Source: Pseudomonas sp. AKS31 (GTDB lineage: Bacteria; Pseudomonadota; Gammaproteobacteria; Pseudomonadales; Pseudomonadaceae). From it: a stretch of DNA of 64,000 nt. The position numbers and the translations under genes are program-made. The notes under the pieces are model-generated. The model had not been told where the DNA came from, did not search any database, and was given only the letters and a program-made list of their open reading frames with translations. The stretch lies in the NCBI RefSeq assembly GCF_023634765.1, contig NZ_JAMLFX010000005.1:371109-435108 (forward strand), read 5' to 3'. Of this stretch, positions 17,292-27,841 are shown in pieces (position 1 is the stretch's first letter; each line of letters opens with the position of its first letter).

Positions 17292-18194
17292 GTGAGCCAT
17301 AGCGCCATGCACTCTCATCTTAATCGGGTTCAGACGTTTCTTGCGGTGGTGGATTTTGGTTCTTACACCAAGGCCGCTAATTATCTGAGTATCAGCAAAG
17401 CCATGGCCAGCCTGCATGTCAAGGCGCTGGAAGAAGTTTTGTCGGCGACGCTGTTGATCCGCAATACCCGGAATATATCGCTGACCGAAATAGGTCAGGA
17501 GTTTTATGAGGAATTCAAAGGTATTGTCGCTGACATCGATAATGCGTTTGATAATGTCCTGAAGGGTAATAATCGGGTGTCTGGAAAGTTGCGAATTAGT
17601 TCAACCAGTGAATACGGTGAAAAGTATATCCTGCCGTTGATTCCACTGTTTTCCGAGCGTTATCCGGAAATTCGCCTGTGCTACAACTTCAATTCTTCGT
17701 TGAATGATCTGGTTGCGGAAAAGCTTGATCTGGTGATCCGTCTGGGCAACTTGGCGGACTCGGCATTCAAGAGTCGCAAGTTGGCCGATTATGAAATCGT
17801 GCTGGTGGCCACCGAGGCATTTCTCGCCCGGCATCCGGTGCGGGAACCGCAGGACCTGAACAGCGTGCCGTGGATCGCCAACAGCAATTTGCAGGCGCCG
17901 ACCCAGTGGACATTGCGCCATGGGCCAGGGCAGGGCGTCGAAGTCGGCGGCACCAGTCACTTCGAATCGAACTCGTCGACGGCGATTCGCTCGATGACGT
18001 TGTCTTCACTGGGCGTGTCGGTTCTGCCTGCCTGGGTGGTGGCAGATGACATTGCCGCCGGGCGTCTGGTGCGCTTGCTGCCGGAGTATTCGCTGCCTTC
18101 GCAGTCGATCAATGTGGTATTTCCCAACACCCCTCACTTGCCGCACAAGTCGCGGGCGTTTATTGATTTTCTGTTGTTGCATCTGGCGCAGTGA
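17292..18194 (+). CDS. LysR family transcriptional regulator
   Basis: A 300-residue LysR protein. The N-terminal winged helix-turn-helix is RVQTFLAVVDFGSYTKAANYLSISKAMASLHVKALEE, with the usual two-lobed effector domain after about residue 95 (GKLRISSTSEYGEKYILPLI) and a normal C terminus. The start is GTG 17,292 or ATG 17,307. It diverges from the exporter-oxygenase-iaaMH operon with 90 bases between them, the standard layout for a LysR protein that controls its neighbour in response to a pathway compound. Confidence 0.9.
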   Translation: MSHSAMHSHLNRVQTFLAVVDFGSYTKAANYLSISKAMASLHVKALEEVLSATLLIRNTRNISLTEIGQEFYEEFKGIVADIDNAFDNVLKGNNRVSGKLRISSTSEYGEKYILPLIPLFSERYPEIRLCYNFNSSLNDLVAEKLDLVIRLGNLADSAFKSRKLADYEIVLVATEAFLARHPVREPQDLNSVPWIANSNLQAPTQWTLRHGPGQGVEVGGTSHFESNSSTAIRSMTLSSLGVSVLPAWVVADDIAAGRLVRLLPEYSLPSQSINVVFPNTPHLPHKSRAFIDFLLLHLAQ

Positions 18195-18207
18195 TACCGG
18201 CCCAAAA

Positions 18208-18480
18208 GCCCCTCACCCTAGCCCTCTCCCAGAGGGAGAGGGGATTGATCGTGTTGTCCCTGCGAGTTACGCCGAACTGAAATATCGAGTCGACCTCAGG
18301 ATTGGAAAAGCCTCCCGATCGGCTCCCTTTCCCCTCGCCCGGAGGAAGAGGGGACTGATCGCGTGGTCCTTGCGAGTGATGCCGGCCTGAAATATCGAGT
18401 CGAACTCAGGATTGGAAATCTCCGCCGATCTGCTCCCTTTCCCCCTCGCCCCTTGGGGGGAGAGGGCTGGGGTGAGGGGG
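18208..18480. repeat. Tandem 110-base repeat with CCCTCTCCC palindromic cores
   Basis: Two consecutive copies of a 110-base unit can be aligned: GAAATATCGAGTCGA occurs at 18,279 and 18,389, each followed by CTCAGGATTGGAAA and by CTCCCTTTCCCC. Palindromic cores of the type seen at 751-930 bracket them (18,211-18,243 and near 18,440-18,475). The block fills most of the 362-base gap between the LysR and glpD genes and contains no gene. Confidence 0.8.
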
Positions 18481-18502
18481 CTGGATTTCATTGGCACAAC
18501 AA

Positions 18503-18534
18503 AAAGCCCCTGAATCTCTCAATTCAGGGGCTTT
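18503..18534. terminator. Rho-independent terminator behind glpD
   Basis: Perfect 12-base-pair stem (AAAGCCCCTGAA / TTCAGGGGCTTT) with an eight-base loop. The A-rich left side gives a U run for leftward transcripts, so it ends the glpD message; it may also stop rightward transcripts. Confidence 0.85.
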
Positions 18535-18556
18535 CGTTTAAGCGACGTTCCGCAGA

Positions 18557-20092
18557 TCAGGCCGCTTCGATCTTGCGGTTCTGCTCAACCTTGCCCAAAT
18601 AAGCAGCGAGTTTTTCCTGCTCTGCCGGCGTGGTGAACAAACCGAGTTTGCTACGGCGCCAGAGGATATCGTGGGCAGTGGTCGCCCACTCTTCGCTGCA
18701 CAGGTAATCGACTTCACGGGTGTAGAGCCCGCCGCCGAGGTGTTCGCCCATGTCGGCCAGGGTTTCCACGCCTTCGAGCATGCGCCAGGTGCGGCTGCCG
18801 TAAGTGGTGGACCAGCGACGGGCGATCTCGGTCGGCACGAAGTCGAACTTGTCGCGAATCAGCGCGCTCAAGGCCTGTGGCGTGGTCATGTCTTCACCGC
18901 CGGGCAGCGTGGCGGTGGCGGTCCAGCTCGGGCGCATCTGGGTGAAGAACGGCATCAACTGGGCCATCGCCGACTCGGCGAGTTTGCGGTAGGTGGTCAG
19001 CTTGCCGCCGAACACCGACAGCAACGGTGCTTCTTCTGCACTGCCGGACAGCGCCAGGGTGTAGTCGCGGGTGACGGCTGACGGGTTGTCGGACTCATCG
19101 TTGCACAGTGGGCGTACGCCCGAATAGCTGTGCTGGATGTCGTCACGGCTGAGCTGCTTCTTGAAGTGAGCGTTGACCACGTTCAACAGGTAGTCGGTTT
19201 CGGCGTCGGTGATTGCCACTTTCGCCGGATCACCGGTGTACTCACGGTCGGTGGTGCCGATCAGGGTGAAATGGTTCAGGTACGGAATGGTGAACACGAT
19301 ACGCTGATCTTCGTTTTGCAGAATGTGCGCGTGATCGCCTTCGTACAGCTTCGGCACGATGATGTGGCTGCCCTGAATCAGACGGATGCCGTACGGCGAT
19401 TCCATTTTCAGGTCGTCACGGATGAACTTGGCGACCCATGGGCCGGCGGCGTTCACCAGCGCTTTGGCAGTGATCGAAAACAGGCTGCCGTCGGCACGTT
19501 CCAGATGCAGGTGCCACAGGCCTTTGGTGCGACGGGCGCTGACGCAACGGGTCTGGGTGTGCACGTGGGCGCCTTTTTCGCGGGCGGCCATGGCATTGAG
19601 TACAACCAGGCGGGCGTCGTCCACCCAGCAGTCGGAGTATTCGAAGCCTTTCTTGATTTCGCTCTTCAATGCGCTGTCGGCGCCGAACTTCAGGCTTTTC
19701 GAACCCGGCAGTTTTTCCCGCTTGCCGAGGTTGTCATAAAGGAACAGGCCGGCACGGATCATCCACGCCGGGCGCAGGTGCGGACGGTGCGGCAGCACGA
19801 AGCGCATCGGTTTGACGATGTGCGGGGCCTTGGCCAGCAGCACTTCGCGCTCGGCCAGCGCTTCCCGTACCAGACGGAATTCGTAATGTTCGAGGTAGCG
19901 CAGGCCGCCGTGGATCAGTTTGCTGCTGGCCGACGAGGTGTGGCTGGCCAGGTCGTCTTTTTCGCAAAGGAACACCGAAAGCCCGCGACCGGCGGCATCC
20001 GCTGCGATCCCCACGCCATTGATCCCGCCGCCAATAACGGCGATGTCGTAGATCTCGGAGAGAGGGGGCGTACGCAAGGTAGAGGTGGACAT
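18557..20092 (-). CDS. glpD: Aerobic glycerol-3-phosphate dehydrogenase
   Basis: A 511-residue FAD enzyme of the inner membrane face that oxidises sn-glycerol 3-phosphate to dihydroxyacetone phosphate and feeds the quinone pool. The FAD motif AVIGGGINGVGIAADAAGRG is at about residues 17-36, and the GlpD strings SSKLIHGGLRYLE and RPLCND plus the C-terminal CSEEWATTAHDILWRRSKLGL are intact. It lies with glpR, glpK and glpF, all read leftwards. A GlpR-type palindrome stands about 45 bases before its start codon. Confidence 0.96.
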   Translation of the reverse strand: MSTSTLRTPPLSEIYDIAVIGGGINGVGIAADAAGRGLSVFLCEKDDLASHTSSASSKLIHGGLRYLEHYEFRLVREALAEREVLLAKAPHIVKPMRFVLPHRPHLRPAWMIRAGLFLYDNLGKREKLPGSKSLKFGADSALKSEIKKGFEYSDCWVDDARLVVLNAMAAREKGAHVHTQTRCVSARRTKGLWHLHLERADGSLFSITAKALVNAAGPWVAKFIRDDLKMESPYGIRLIQGSHIIVPKLYEGDHAHILQNEDQRIVFTIPYLNHFTLIGTTDREYTGDPAKVAITDAETDYLLNVVNAHFKKQLSRDDIQHSYSGVRPLCNDESDNPSAVTRDYTLALSGSAEEAPLLSVFGGKLTTYRKLAESAMAQLMPFFTQMRPSWTATATLPGGEDMTTPQALSALIRDKFDFVPTEIARRWSTTYGSRTWRMLEGVETLADMGEHLGGGLYTREVDYLCSEEWATTAHDILWRRSKLGLFTTPAEQEKLAAYLGKVEQNRKIEAA

Positions 20093-20133
20093 CGGCTGGC
20101 CTCGGGTTCTTTTGATTTTCTATATTGGAAATC

Positions 20134-20244
20134 GAACATGAATGTTCATTTGCGAAAATGGTAGCCCATAAACACGCGCGCAGCCAGTCGCGTTCGATTG
20201 AAAAAACTCATCGAAGGGCGATTAAAAGAAAATTTTCGAACATT
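20134..20244. promoter_or_regulatory. Candidate GlpR operators upstream of glpD
   Basis: GAACATGAATGTTC (20,134-20,147) is a perfect palindrome within CGAACATGAATGTTCATTTGCG. A second CGAACATT half-element preceded by TTTT is at 20,233-20,244, about 100 bases away. The CGAACAT half matches the halves of E. coli GlpR operators, though arranged differently. Their position before glpD and beside glpR makes repression by GlpR likely. Confidence 0.55.
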
Positions 20245-20250
20245 AAAAGC

Positions 20251-20325
20251 AAAAGATCGCAGCCTGCGGCAGCACCTACAGGTCAAGTGAACTCATGTAG
20301 GAGCTGCCGTAGGCTGCGATCTTTT
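20251..20325. repeat. Intergenic paired inverted repeat (GATCGCAGCCT-CGGCAGC type)
   Basis: Arms AAAAGATCGCAGCCTGCGGC and its near complement GCTGCCGTAGGCTGCGATCTTTT face each other across about 30 bases. Four further copies of this unit are in the window (25,338; 46,110; 56,860; 61,215). It lies just behind glpR and could serve as its terminator. Confidence 0.8.
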
Positions 20326-20338
20326 GATCTTGCGGGAG

Positions 20339-21094
20339 TTAGACGACTTCGAGGCGAATCTTGTGCTGACTCAACAATTGCGCGAGCGCCGGCACCGGCT
20401 GCTGATCGGTGACCAAGCAATCGATCAGGCTGATCGGGCCGAGGCGAATCATTGCATTGCGTCCGAACTTGCTCGAGTCCGCCGCCAGAATCACCTGCCG
20501 CGCATTGGCAATGATCGCCTGCGAGACCCGCACTTCCTGATAATCAAAATCCAGCAAACTGCCGTCTTCATCAATACCGCTGATCCCGACCAGCGCGAAA
20601 TCGACCTTGAACTGATTGATGAAATCGACGCTCGCCTGACCGACTACGCCGCCGTCACGGCGCACATTGCCGCCGGTCAGCAGCACATCGAAATCATCCT
20701 TGGCACTGAGCATCGACGCCACATGCAGGTTGTTGGTGATGATCTTCAGATGATTGTGATTGAGCAGGGCACGGGCAATCGATTCGGTGGTGGTGCCGAT
20801 ATTGATGAACAGCGAGGCGTGATCGGGAATCTGTGCGGCGATGGCTTCACCGATGCGTTGTTTTTCATCGCGCATCTGGTCGGCGCGCATCGCATAGGCA
20901 GTGTTTTCAACGCTGGAATCATAGGCAGCGCCGCCATGGTAGCGACGCAACAGATTGGCTTCCGCGAGCTGATTGATGTCGCGGCGGATGGTTTGCGGGG
21001 TAACAACGAACAGCGTGGCCATTTCCTCGATGCTCACATAGCCGCGTTCGCGGACCAGCTCGAGGATTTGCTGCTGACGGGGAGGCAGATTCAT
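20339..21094 (-). CDS. glpR: Glycerol-3-phosphate regulon repressor, DeoR family
   Basis: A 251-residue DeoR-type repressor. The N-terminal helix-turn-helix is [38 protein letters not shown]; the effector domain has the phosphosugar-binding strings [13 protein letters not shown] and [14 protein letters not shown]. In Pseudomonas GlpR represses the glp genes and is released by glycerol 3-phosphate. It stands between glpK and glpD on the same strand, 95 bases from glpK. Confidence 0.93.
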   Translation of the reverse strand: MNLPPRQQQILELVRERGYVSIEEMATLFVVTPQTIRRDINQLAEANLLRRYHGGAAYDSSVENTAYAMRADQMRDEKQRIGEAIAAQIPDHASLFINIGTTTESIARALLNHNHLKIITNNLHVASMLSAKDDFDVLLTGGNVRRDGGVVGQASVDFINQFKVDFALVGISGIDEDGSLLDFDYQEVRVSQAIIANARQVILAADSSKFGRNAMIRLGPISLIDCLVTDQQPVPALAQLLSQHKIRLEVV

Positions 21095-21189
21095 GGGGCT
21101 TCCTTTGGGCTGCCGTGCAAAATTTGCCCATGATGCCGCAGGAATCCGCTCCCGACCAGTTAGATGCCTATCTGGATCTGAAGGTTGGC

Positions 21190-22707
<1,518 letters not shown>

Positions 22708-22769
22708 CTAAATAAGGGAGAGTGGGCCGGGGCGCAGGCTCTATTGGGCAGGAGCTTGCGCCGACTGTT

Positions 22770-23621
22770 TCAAGAAGTTCTTGGTTTGCCGTCAATGGCC
22801 GGTTCTGCATCCTTTGTAGCAGGTGTGGCGCCGGTCAGGTGACGGGCGATGAGCCCGCGATACCCGGCAGCGCCGAGGCAGGCACCGACAATCGGTGCAA
22901 AAATCGGAATCAGGAAATACGGAATATCGCGGCCGCCAGTGAAGGAAATTTCACCCCAGCCGGCGAAGAAAGTCATCAGTTTCGGACCGAAGTCACGCGC
23001 CGGGTTCATCGCGAAACCGGTCAACGGCCCCATCGAGCTGCCGATCACTGCGATCAGCAAACCGATTAGCAGCGGCGCCAACGGGCCTTTCGGCAGGCCG
23101 TTGTTGTCGTCCGTCAGTGACATGATCACGCCCATCAGGATTGCGGTGATGATCATCTCGACCAGGAATGCCTGAGCGGTGGACAGCACCGGATTCGGGA
23201 AGGTCGAGAACACCGAGGCCAACTCAAGGCTGGCAGTAGAGCCACGAACCATTTGGTGAGTTTGTTCGTAATCGAAGAAAAGATTGCTGTACAGCGTGTA
23301 AACCAACAGCGCGCCGCAGAACGCGCCGGCGATCTGGGCAAGGATATAGAACGGCAGTTTGCGCTTTTCGAAGTCGGCGAAGATCGCCAGCGCGATGCTC
23401 ACGGCCGGGTTCAGGTGCGCGCCGGAAACCCCGGCCGTGAGGTAGATCGCCATGCTCACGCCGACGCCCCAGATGATGCTGATTTCCCACAGGCCGAAGC
23501 TGGCGCCCGCGACTTTGAGCGCGGCGACACAGCCAGTGCCGAAAAAGATCAGTAGTGCAGTACCCAGAAACTCGGCCATGCATTGGCTCGAGAGCGTTGG
23601 TTGCTGTAAAGCAGTTGTCAT
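22770..23621 (-). CDS. glpF: Glycerol uptake facilitator
   Basis: A 283-residue aquaglyceroporin with both pore motifs, NPA in GAHLNPAVSIAL and NPAR in AMNPARDFGPK, the Arg being part of the selectivity filter. I took ATG 23,621 (MTTALQQPTLSSQ), preceded by ACGAGG, rather than the upstream extension to 23,792, which is not protein-like. It passes glycerol through the inner membrane for GlpK. The 362-base gap upstream to ybaK must hold the glpF promoter; I see no clear palindromic operator in it. Confidence 0.95.
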   Translation of the reverse strand: MTTALQQPTLSSQCMAEFLGTALLIFFGTGCVAALKVAGASFGLWEISIIWGVGVSMAIYLTAGVSGAHLNPAVSIALAIFADFEKRKLPFYILAQIAGAFCGALLVYTLYSNLFFDYEQTHQMVRGSTASLELASVFSTFPNPVLSTAQAFLVEMIITAILMGVIMSLTDDNNGLPKGPLAPLLIGLLIAVIGSSMGPLTGFAMNPARDFGPKLMTFFAGWGEISFTGGRDIPYFLIPIFAPIVGACLGAAGYRGLIARHLTGATPATKDAEPAIDGKPRTS

Positions 23622-23983
23622 TGAAAACCTCGTTTTTTGTTGTTGTCTGGCGCTTTGCCGACAGGGCAAGGCGCGATTTTCCCCGAGTAGGAATCCCCAT
23701 TCCGTTCCCGGTTTACTGCTCGGTGCCGCTGTGACGACAATTCTTACATTATTCAGATTCGAAAAAATATAGACAAGAAACAAACCTGTCAAAGGTCGAA
23801 AGTGAACCGTCGGTCACAATAAAACTATTCGCTGGGTGAATGATCCTTTGAGGTCGAGGCGCGCCGACGTCTGCGGAATGACTGCAAGCCACGGGAATCG
23901 CGGCTTGGGATAGAGCCTTTTGGGAGCTGATCACCTAGAATCCGGCGGAGGATATTTTCGCCATTGCCGAGCCTGGAGCTGCC
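23622..23983. other. Intergenic region glpF-ybaK (divergent)
   Basis: This gap of about 360 bases carries the promoters of glpF (leftwards) and ybaK (rightwards). An AT-rich stretch at 23,740-23,775 (ATTATTCAGATTCGAAAAAATATAG) is the most promoter-like part. No gene or clear repeat was seen. Confidence 0.4.
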
Positions 23984-24454
23984 ATGACCCCTGCGTTGGA
24001 CTTGTTGAAAAAAGTTCGTGCCGAACATCGCGTGCACAGTTACGAACATGACCCGAAGGCCGCGTCCTATGGCCTGGAGGCTGCAGAGAAACTGGCGCTC
24101 GAGCCGGCGCAGGTGTTTAAAACCCTGCTGGCAGCCAGCGAAAAAGGTGAGTTGCTGGTGGCGGTGGTGCCGGTCGTCGGAAGCCTCGACCTCAAAGGTC
24201 TGGCCCATGCCGCGGGCGTGAAAAAAGCCGAGATGGCTGACCCGGCAGCCGCCCAGCGCGCCACCGGTTATCTGTTGGGCGGCATCAGCCCGTTGGGGCA
24301 GAAGAAGCGCCTGCGCACGTTCATCGACAACTCCGCTCAGGGTTTTGCGACTATTTATGTCAGCGCCGGTCGGCGTGGGCTGGAGGTCGAATTGGCGCCC
24401 GCGGTGCTCGCCGAACATACCCAGGCGAAATTTGCCGACATCGGCCGTCCTTAG
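23984..24454 (+). CDS. ybaK: Cys-tRNA(Pro)/Cys-tRNA(Cys) deacylase YbaK
   Basis: A 156-residue protein of the YbaK/EbsC branch of the ProRS editing-domain family. It shows [18 protein letters not shown] with the catalytic Lys in this helix, the [21 protein letters not shown] segment and [17 protein letters not shown], all typical. It removes wrongly attached cysteine from tRNA(Pro). It is a single gene with its own promoter region and is followed by the PhzF-family gene 95 bases on. Confidence 0.93.
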   Translation: MTPALDLLKKVRAEHRVHSYEHDPKAASYGLEAAEKLALEPAQVFKTLLAASEKGELLVAVVPVVGSLDLKGLAHAAGVKKAEMADPAAAQRATGYLLGGISPLGQKKRLRTFIDNSAQGFATIYVSAGRRGLEVELAPAVLAEHTQAKFADIGRP

Positions 24455-24549
24455 TTGTTATTGCTGTATGTAAAAAATTGACCGGTTCTGTCACTGGCGT
24501 TGGTCATATCGTGGCTGCATGCTCTGCCGACTGACTCAGGGAGAAAGTT

Positions 24550-25332
24550 ATGCAGCTCGAATTTCATCAGGTCGACGCGTTCAGTGATCGGCCGTTCAGT
24601 GGTAATCCGGCGATGGTTTATCGGCTGGAGGCATGGCTCGCGGATGAGCTGATGCAGAAGATCGCCGCTGAGCACAATCTGGCGGAAACCGCGTTTCTGG
24701 TGCGCGAAGGTCAGGCTTGGCATATCCGCTGGTTTACCCCGACCACTGAAGTGCCGTTGTGCGGGCACGCCACGTTGGCCAGTGCTTATGTGCTGTTCGA
24801 AATCTACAAGGAAAGCGCCGAGCGTATCGACTTCACCAGCCAGTCCGGGCCTTTGAGTGTCAGCCGTGAAGAGGGCCGTTTGTGGCTGGACTTCCCGTCG
24901 ATCGTGCCCTCGGAAATTGGCGTGACACTGGATGTCGAGCGAGCGCTGGGGGTTGAAGCGGTCGATGTGCTCGGCTCCAAAGAACTGTTTGTGGTATTGG
25001 AGTCGGAGCAGGCGGTACTCGATTGCAAGCCGGATATGGTCGCGCTGGCCAAATTGCCGTGGCTGGGTGCGATCGTCACCGCGCCCGGCAATCAGCACGA
25101 TTTTGTCTCGCGGTATTTCGCGCCGGCGATCGGCATCAATGAAGATCCGGTGACCGGCTCGACGCATTGCAGCCTGATTCCCTATTGGTCCAAACGTCTG
25201 GGCAAGTCGAGCCTGACGGCGTGCCAGCGTTCGGCGCGAGGTGGGGAGTTGTTCTGTCGTCTGGAGGGGGAGCGGGTGAAGATCGGCGGCAATGCGACGC
25301 TGGTTGCCAGCGGTACCCTTATCCTCGGTTAA
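24550..25332 (+). CDS. PhzF family isomerase-like protein
   Basis: A 260-residue PhzF-fold protein (diaminopimelate-epimerase-like). The N terminus QVDAFSDRPFSGNPAMV and the catalytic Glu in HNLAETAFLV are conserved, as are PLCGHATLASAYVLF and the C-terminal DPVTGSTHCSLIPYW. No other phenazine gene is nearby, so this is one of the many housekeeping PhzF homologues whose substrate is unknown. The ribosome site GGGAGAAAG precedes ATG 24,550. Confidence 0.88.
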   Translation: MQLEFHQVDAFSDRPFSGNPAMVYRLEAWLADELMQKIAAEHNLAETAFLVREGQAWHIRWFTPTTEVPLCGHATLASAYVLFEIYKESAERIDFTSQSGPLSVSREEGRLWLDFPSIVPSEIGVTLDVERALGVEAVDVLGSKELFVVLESEQAVLDCKPDMVALAKLPWLGAIVTAPGNQHDFVSRYFAPAIGINEDPVTGSTHCSLIPYWSKRLGKSSLTACQRSARGGELFCRLEGERVKIGGNATLVASGTLILG

Positions 25333-25337
25333 AAGCT

Positions 25338-25405
25338 AAAAGATCGCAGCCTTCGGCAGCTCCTGCATTGATCCCTGTAGGAGCTGCCGAAGGCTGCGAT
25401 CTTTT
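25338..25405. repeat. Intergenic paired inverted repeat (GATCGCAGCCTTCGGCAGC type)
   Basis: Perfectly paired arms AAAAGATCGCAGCCTTCGGC / GCCGAAGGCTGCGATCTTTT across a short spacer. It lies between the convergent PhzF and ABC ATPase genes, where it could end transcripts from both sides. Confidence 0.85.
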
Positions 25406-25410
25406 GATCT

Positions 25411-26520
25411 TTAAAGCGCGGCGCTGTAGCGGCGAACACCGTTTTCCAACGCCGGGATTTGTGCGGCGGTGCTGCCGGAAGCCTGGAACAAGACCAGATG
25501 CTCAGCGGCAACACGAATCCCCACCTCCGCCCCCACTTGGTGATCAGCATGGCTCGGGAAAATCGATTCCAGCTGCGCACCCGTCGGCAGTTGCAGGCGA
25601 TACAGCGTCGAAGCGCCAAGGAACGTCTTGCCGACAATCTGTGCTTTCAACGCACTGTCCGGCGCATAAACAATGTCGTCCGGGCGCAGCAACACATCCA
25701 CCGCGCCGCCAATCGGCCACGTATAGGCTCGATTGCCACGCAGTTCACCCAGTTCGGTCTGCACCGATTCCGGGCTGCCGAGCTGACCACGAATGAAGTA
25801 ACCCTGACCGATGAAGCTGGCCACGTACGGCGTTGCCGGTTCGTGATACAGGTTGTACGGCGTGTCCCATTGTTCCAGTCGGCCTTCCTTGAACACGCCA
25901 ACGTGATCGCTGACAGCAAAAGCCTCTTCCTGATCGTGGGTCACCAGAATCGCGCTGGTGCCACGGAATTTGAGGATGTCGCGCACTTCATGGCTGAGCT
26001 TGCGGCGCAGTTCGCCATCGAGGTTGGAGAACGGCTCATCAAGCAGCAGCAACTGCGGCTCCGGCGCCAAGGCGCGGGCGAGGGCGACGCGCTGTTGCTG
26101 GCCGCCGGACAGCTCGTGCGGGAAGCGCTTGCCGAGGTTCTTCAGGTTGACCAGTTCGAGCAACTCTTCGGTCACGCGATCCTTCTGCGGATGCTTGCGG
26201 ATGCCGAAGGCGATGTTGTCGGCGACGCTCAAGTGCGGGAACAGTGCGTAGTCCTGAAACACCATGCCGATCCGGCGTTTTTCCGGGGCGAGGGTGAAAC
26301 CGGCGCTGGAAATGGTTTCGCCACCGAGAGTGATTTCACCTTCGTGCACCGGCTCAAATCCGGCAATGGCGCGCAGGGTAGTCGTCTTGCCGCAGCCTGA
26401 CGAGCCGAGCAGGCAGCCGATGTCACCGGCGTTAAGGTGCAGATTGAGGTTCTGCACCACACGTTGATCTTGATAGCCGCAAGCGAGGTTGCGCAGGTTC
26501 AGCAGTAATTCATGGCTCAT
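25411..26520 (-). CDS. Orphan ABC transporter ATPase (FbpC/PotA-like)
   Basis: A 369-residue ATPase: Walker [11 protein letters not shown], signature [14 protein letters not shown], Walker [14 protein letters not shown]-loop VTHDQEEAF, then a C-terminal TOBE-type regulatory domain ([15 protein letters not shown]). This fits ATPases of ferric iron or polyamine importers. No permease or binding protein gene is in the neighbourhood; instead it overlaps argF by four bases (ATGA), so it is translated from the arginine message. Partner proteins and substrate are unknown. Confidence 0.85.
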   Translation of the reverse strand: MSHELLLNLRNLACGYQDQRVVQNLNLHLNAGDIGCLLGSSGCGKTTTLRAIAGFEPVHEGEITLGGETISSAGFTLAPEKRRIGMVFQDYALFPHLSVADNIAFGIRKHPQKDRVTEELLELVNLKNLGKRFPHELSGGQQQRVALARALAPEPQLLLLDEPFSNLDGELRRKLSHEVRDILKFRGTSAILVTHDQEEAFAVSDHVGVFKEGRLEQWDTPYNLYHEPATPYVASFIGQGYFIRGQLGSPESVQTELGELRGNRAYTWPIGGAVDVLLRPDDIVYAPDSALKAQIVGKTFLGASTLYRLQLPTGAQLESIFPSHADHQVGAEVGIRVAAEHLVLFQASGSTAAQIPALENGVRRYSAAL

Positions 26521-27440
26521 GCGTGGTGATATGCCGGTTCAACAAGGAACTCGAGCAGGGCCTTCTGTGCGTGGAGACGGTTTTCTGCCTGATCCCAGGC
26601 GACGGAGCGCGGGTCATCAAGCAGGTCGAGGCTGATTTCTTCGCCACGGTGCGCCGGCAGGCAGTGCATGAACAGCACGTCCTCGGCAGCGAGGTCGAGC
26701 AGGGCGCGATTGACCTGGAACGGCGCGAACAGCTTGAGGCGTTTGGCAGTTTCCTCTTCCTGACCCATCGAAGTCCAGACGTCGGTGCTTACCAGATGCG
26801 CGCCGCGCACGGCGTCTTGCGGGTCGCGGACGATGGTCACGCGATCGCCGGCCCGGGCCACGAATTCAGGGTTCGGCTCGTAGCCTTCCGGGCAGGCAAT
26901 GCGCAACTTGAAGTCGAACTGGATCGCCGCTTCTATATAGCTGTTGCACATGTTGTTGCCGTCGCCGATCCAGGCCACGGTTTTGCCCTGGATCGAGCCA
27001 CGGTGTTCAAGGAAGGTCTGCATGTCGGCCAGCAACTGGCACGGGTGCAGGTCATCAGACAGGCCGTTGATCACCGGTACGCGTGAGTTGGCGGCGAATT
27101 CGGTCAGGGTGCTGTGGGCAAAGGTACGGATCATCACCGCATCGAGCATGCTCGACATGACGATGGCGCAGTCGCCGATCGGCTCGCCACGACCCAGTTG
27201 AGTGTCACGCGGGGACAGGAAGATCGCCTGGCCGCCGAGCTGGATCATGCCGGCCTCGAACGAGATGCGGGTGCGGGTCGAGGATTTCTCGAAGATCATC
27301 CCCAATACACGGTTTTTCAGAGGCTCGAACAGTACGCCGCGGTTACGCAGGTCCTTGAGCTCAACGCCTCGACGGATCACGCTGACCAGCTCTTCGGGCG
27401 TGCAATCCATCAGGGAGAGAAAGTGCCTTGCGCTCATCAT
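26517..27440 (-). CDS. argF: Ornithine carbamoyltransferase, anabolic
   Basis: A 307-residue enzyme that joins carbamoyl phosphate and ornithine to citrulline in arginine synthesis. The carbamoyl phosphate motif is [13 protein letters not shown], the ornithine side shows [11 protein letters not shown] and the C-terminal [12 protein letters not shown]. The length fits the anabolic trimeric type, not catabolic ArcB (about 335). Start is one of two adjacent ATGs (27,440 or 27,437), with AAAGGTAG before them. An ArgR half-site is found upstream. Confidence 0.96.
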   Translation of the reverse strand: MMSARHFLSLMDCTPEELVSVIRRGVELKDLRNRGVLFEPLKNRVLGMIFEKSSTRTRISFEAGMIQLGGQAIFLSPRDTQLGRGEPIGDCAIVMSSMLDAVMIRTFAHSTLTEFAANSRVPVINGLSDDLHPCQLLADMQTFLEHRGSIQGKTVAWIGDGNNMCNSYIEAAIQFDFKLRIACPEGYEPNPEFVARAGDRVTIVRDPQDAVRGAHLVSTDVWTSMGQEEETAKRLKLFAPFQVNRALLDLAAEDVLFMHCLPAHRGEEISLDLLDDPRSVAWDQAENRLHAQKALLEFLVEPAYHHA

Positions 27441-27841
27441 TGACTACCTTTTTGCTACAGACCGCAGATGCTCAAAGCCTTGTTTAACGGAACAACGGGC
27501 GAGACCTGCGGCGTAAGCCGCACGGGGCGACGAAATAGGGGAAGGCGCGATATTGACACTAAATGTCGCGTTTTTCCAATAGGCTACGGTTTTTGCGGGT
27601 TTCGGAGGGCGCACTGGATGTTGCAGTTGCGCATTTGAAGCCGGGTTCAGGACAGCAGCGAGCCCCTTTGTACACTGGCCTCGCCTGGCTTGGCAATGCG
27701 ACGTGGCGGGGATCGCGTCGCTTGGGTCGGTTTACGACCGTGGCGCCATGCCATCACTTGGTCGGATGCTCACGCTGAAACATTTGCTAAAGCAAAGTGC
27801 TGGGTTATAAATAAGTTTCGAGCGACGCAGGAAGCCTCCGC
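27441..27841. promoter_or_regulatory. argF upstream region with an ArgR half-site
   Basis: TGTCGC-N8-AA at 27,564-27,579 matches the half-site I recall for Pseudomonas ArgR. On the minus strand it overlaps a possible argF promoter (TTGGAA, about 18 bases, CAATAT), so ArgR could block argF transcription when arginine is plentiful. The remaining part up to 27,841 shows only a TATAAA-like box near 27,806 that may serve the next rightward gene. A 71-codon frame here (27,563-27,778) looks spurious. Confidence 0.6.

Noticed and set aside
18363..18602. 79-codon frame over the tandem repeat and glpD terminator
   Set aside because: It reads through repeats and a terminator hairpin and has no ribosome site.
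20251..20325. CRISPR-like repeat array
   Set aside because: The repeats are paired inverted arms at scattered places, not direct repeats with regular spacers, and no cas gene is present.
24550..25332. Phenazine biosynthesis locus
   Set aside because: Only a PhzF-fold protein is present and no phzA, B, C, D, E or G gene is nearby.
27563..27778. 71-codon frame upstream of argF
   Set aside because: No ribosome site and it spans the ArgR site and promoter region; translation looks random.
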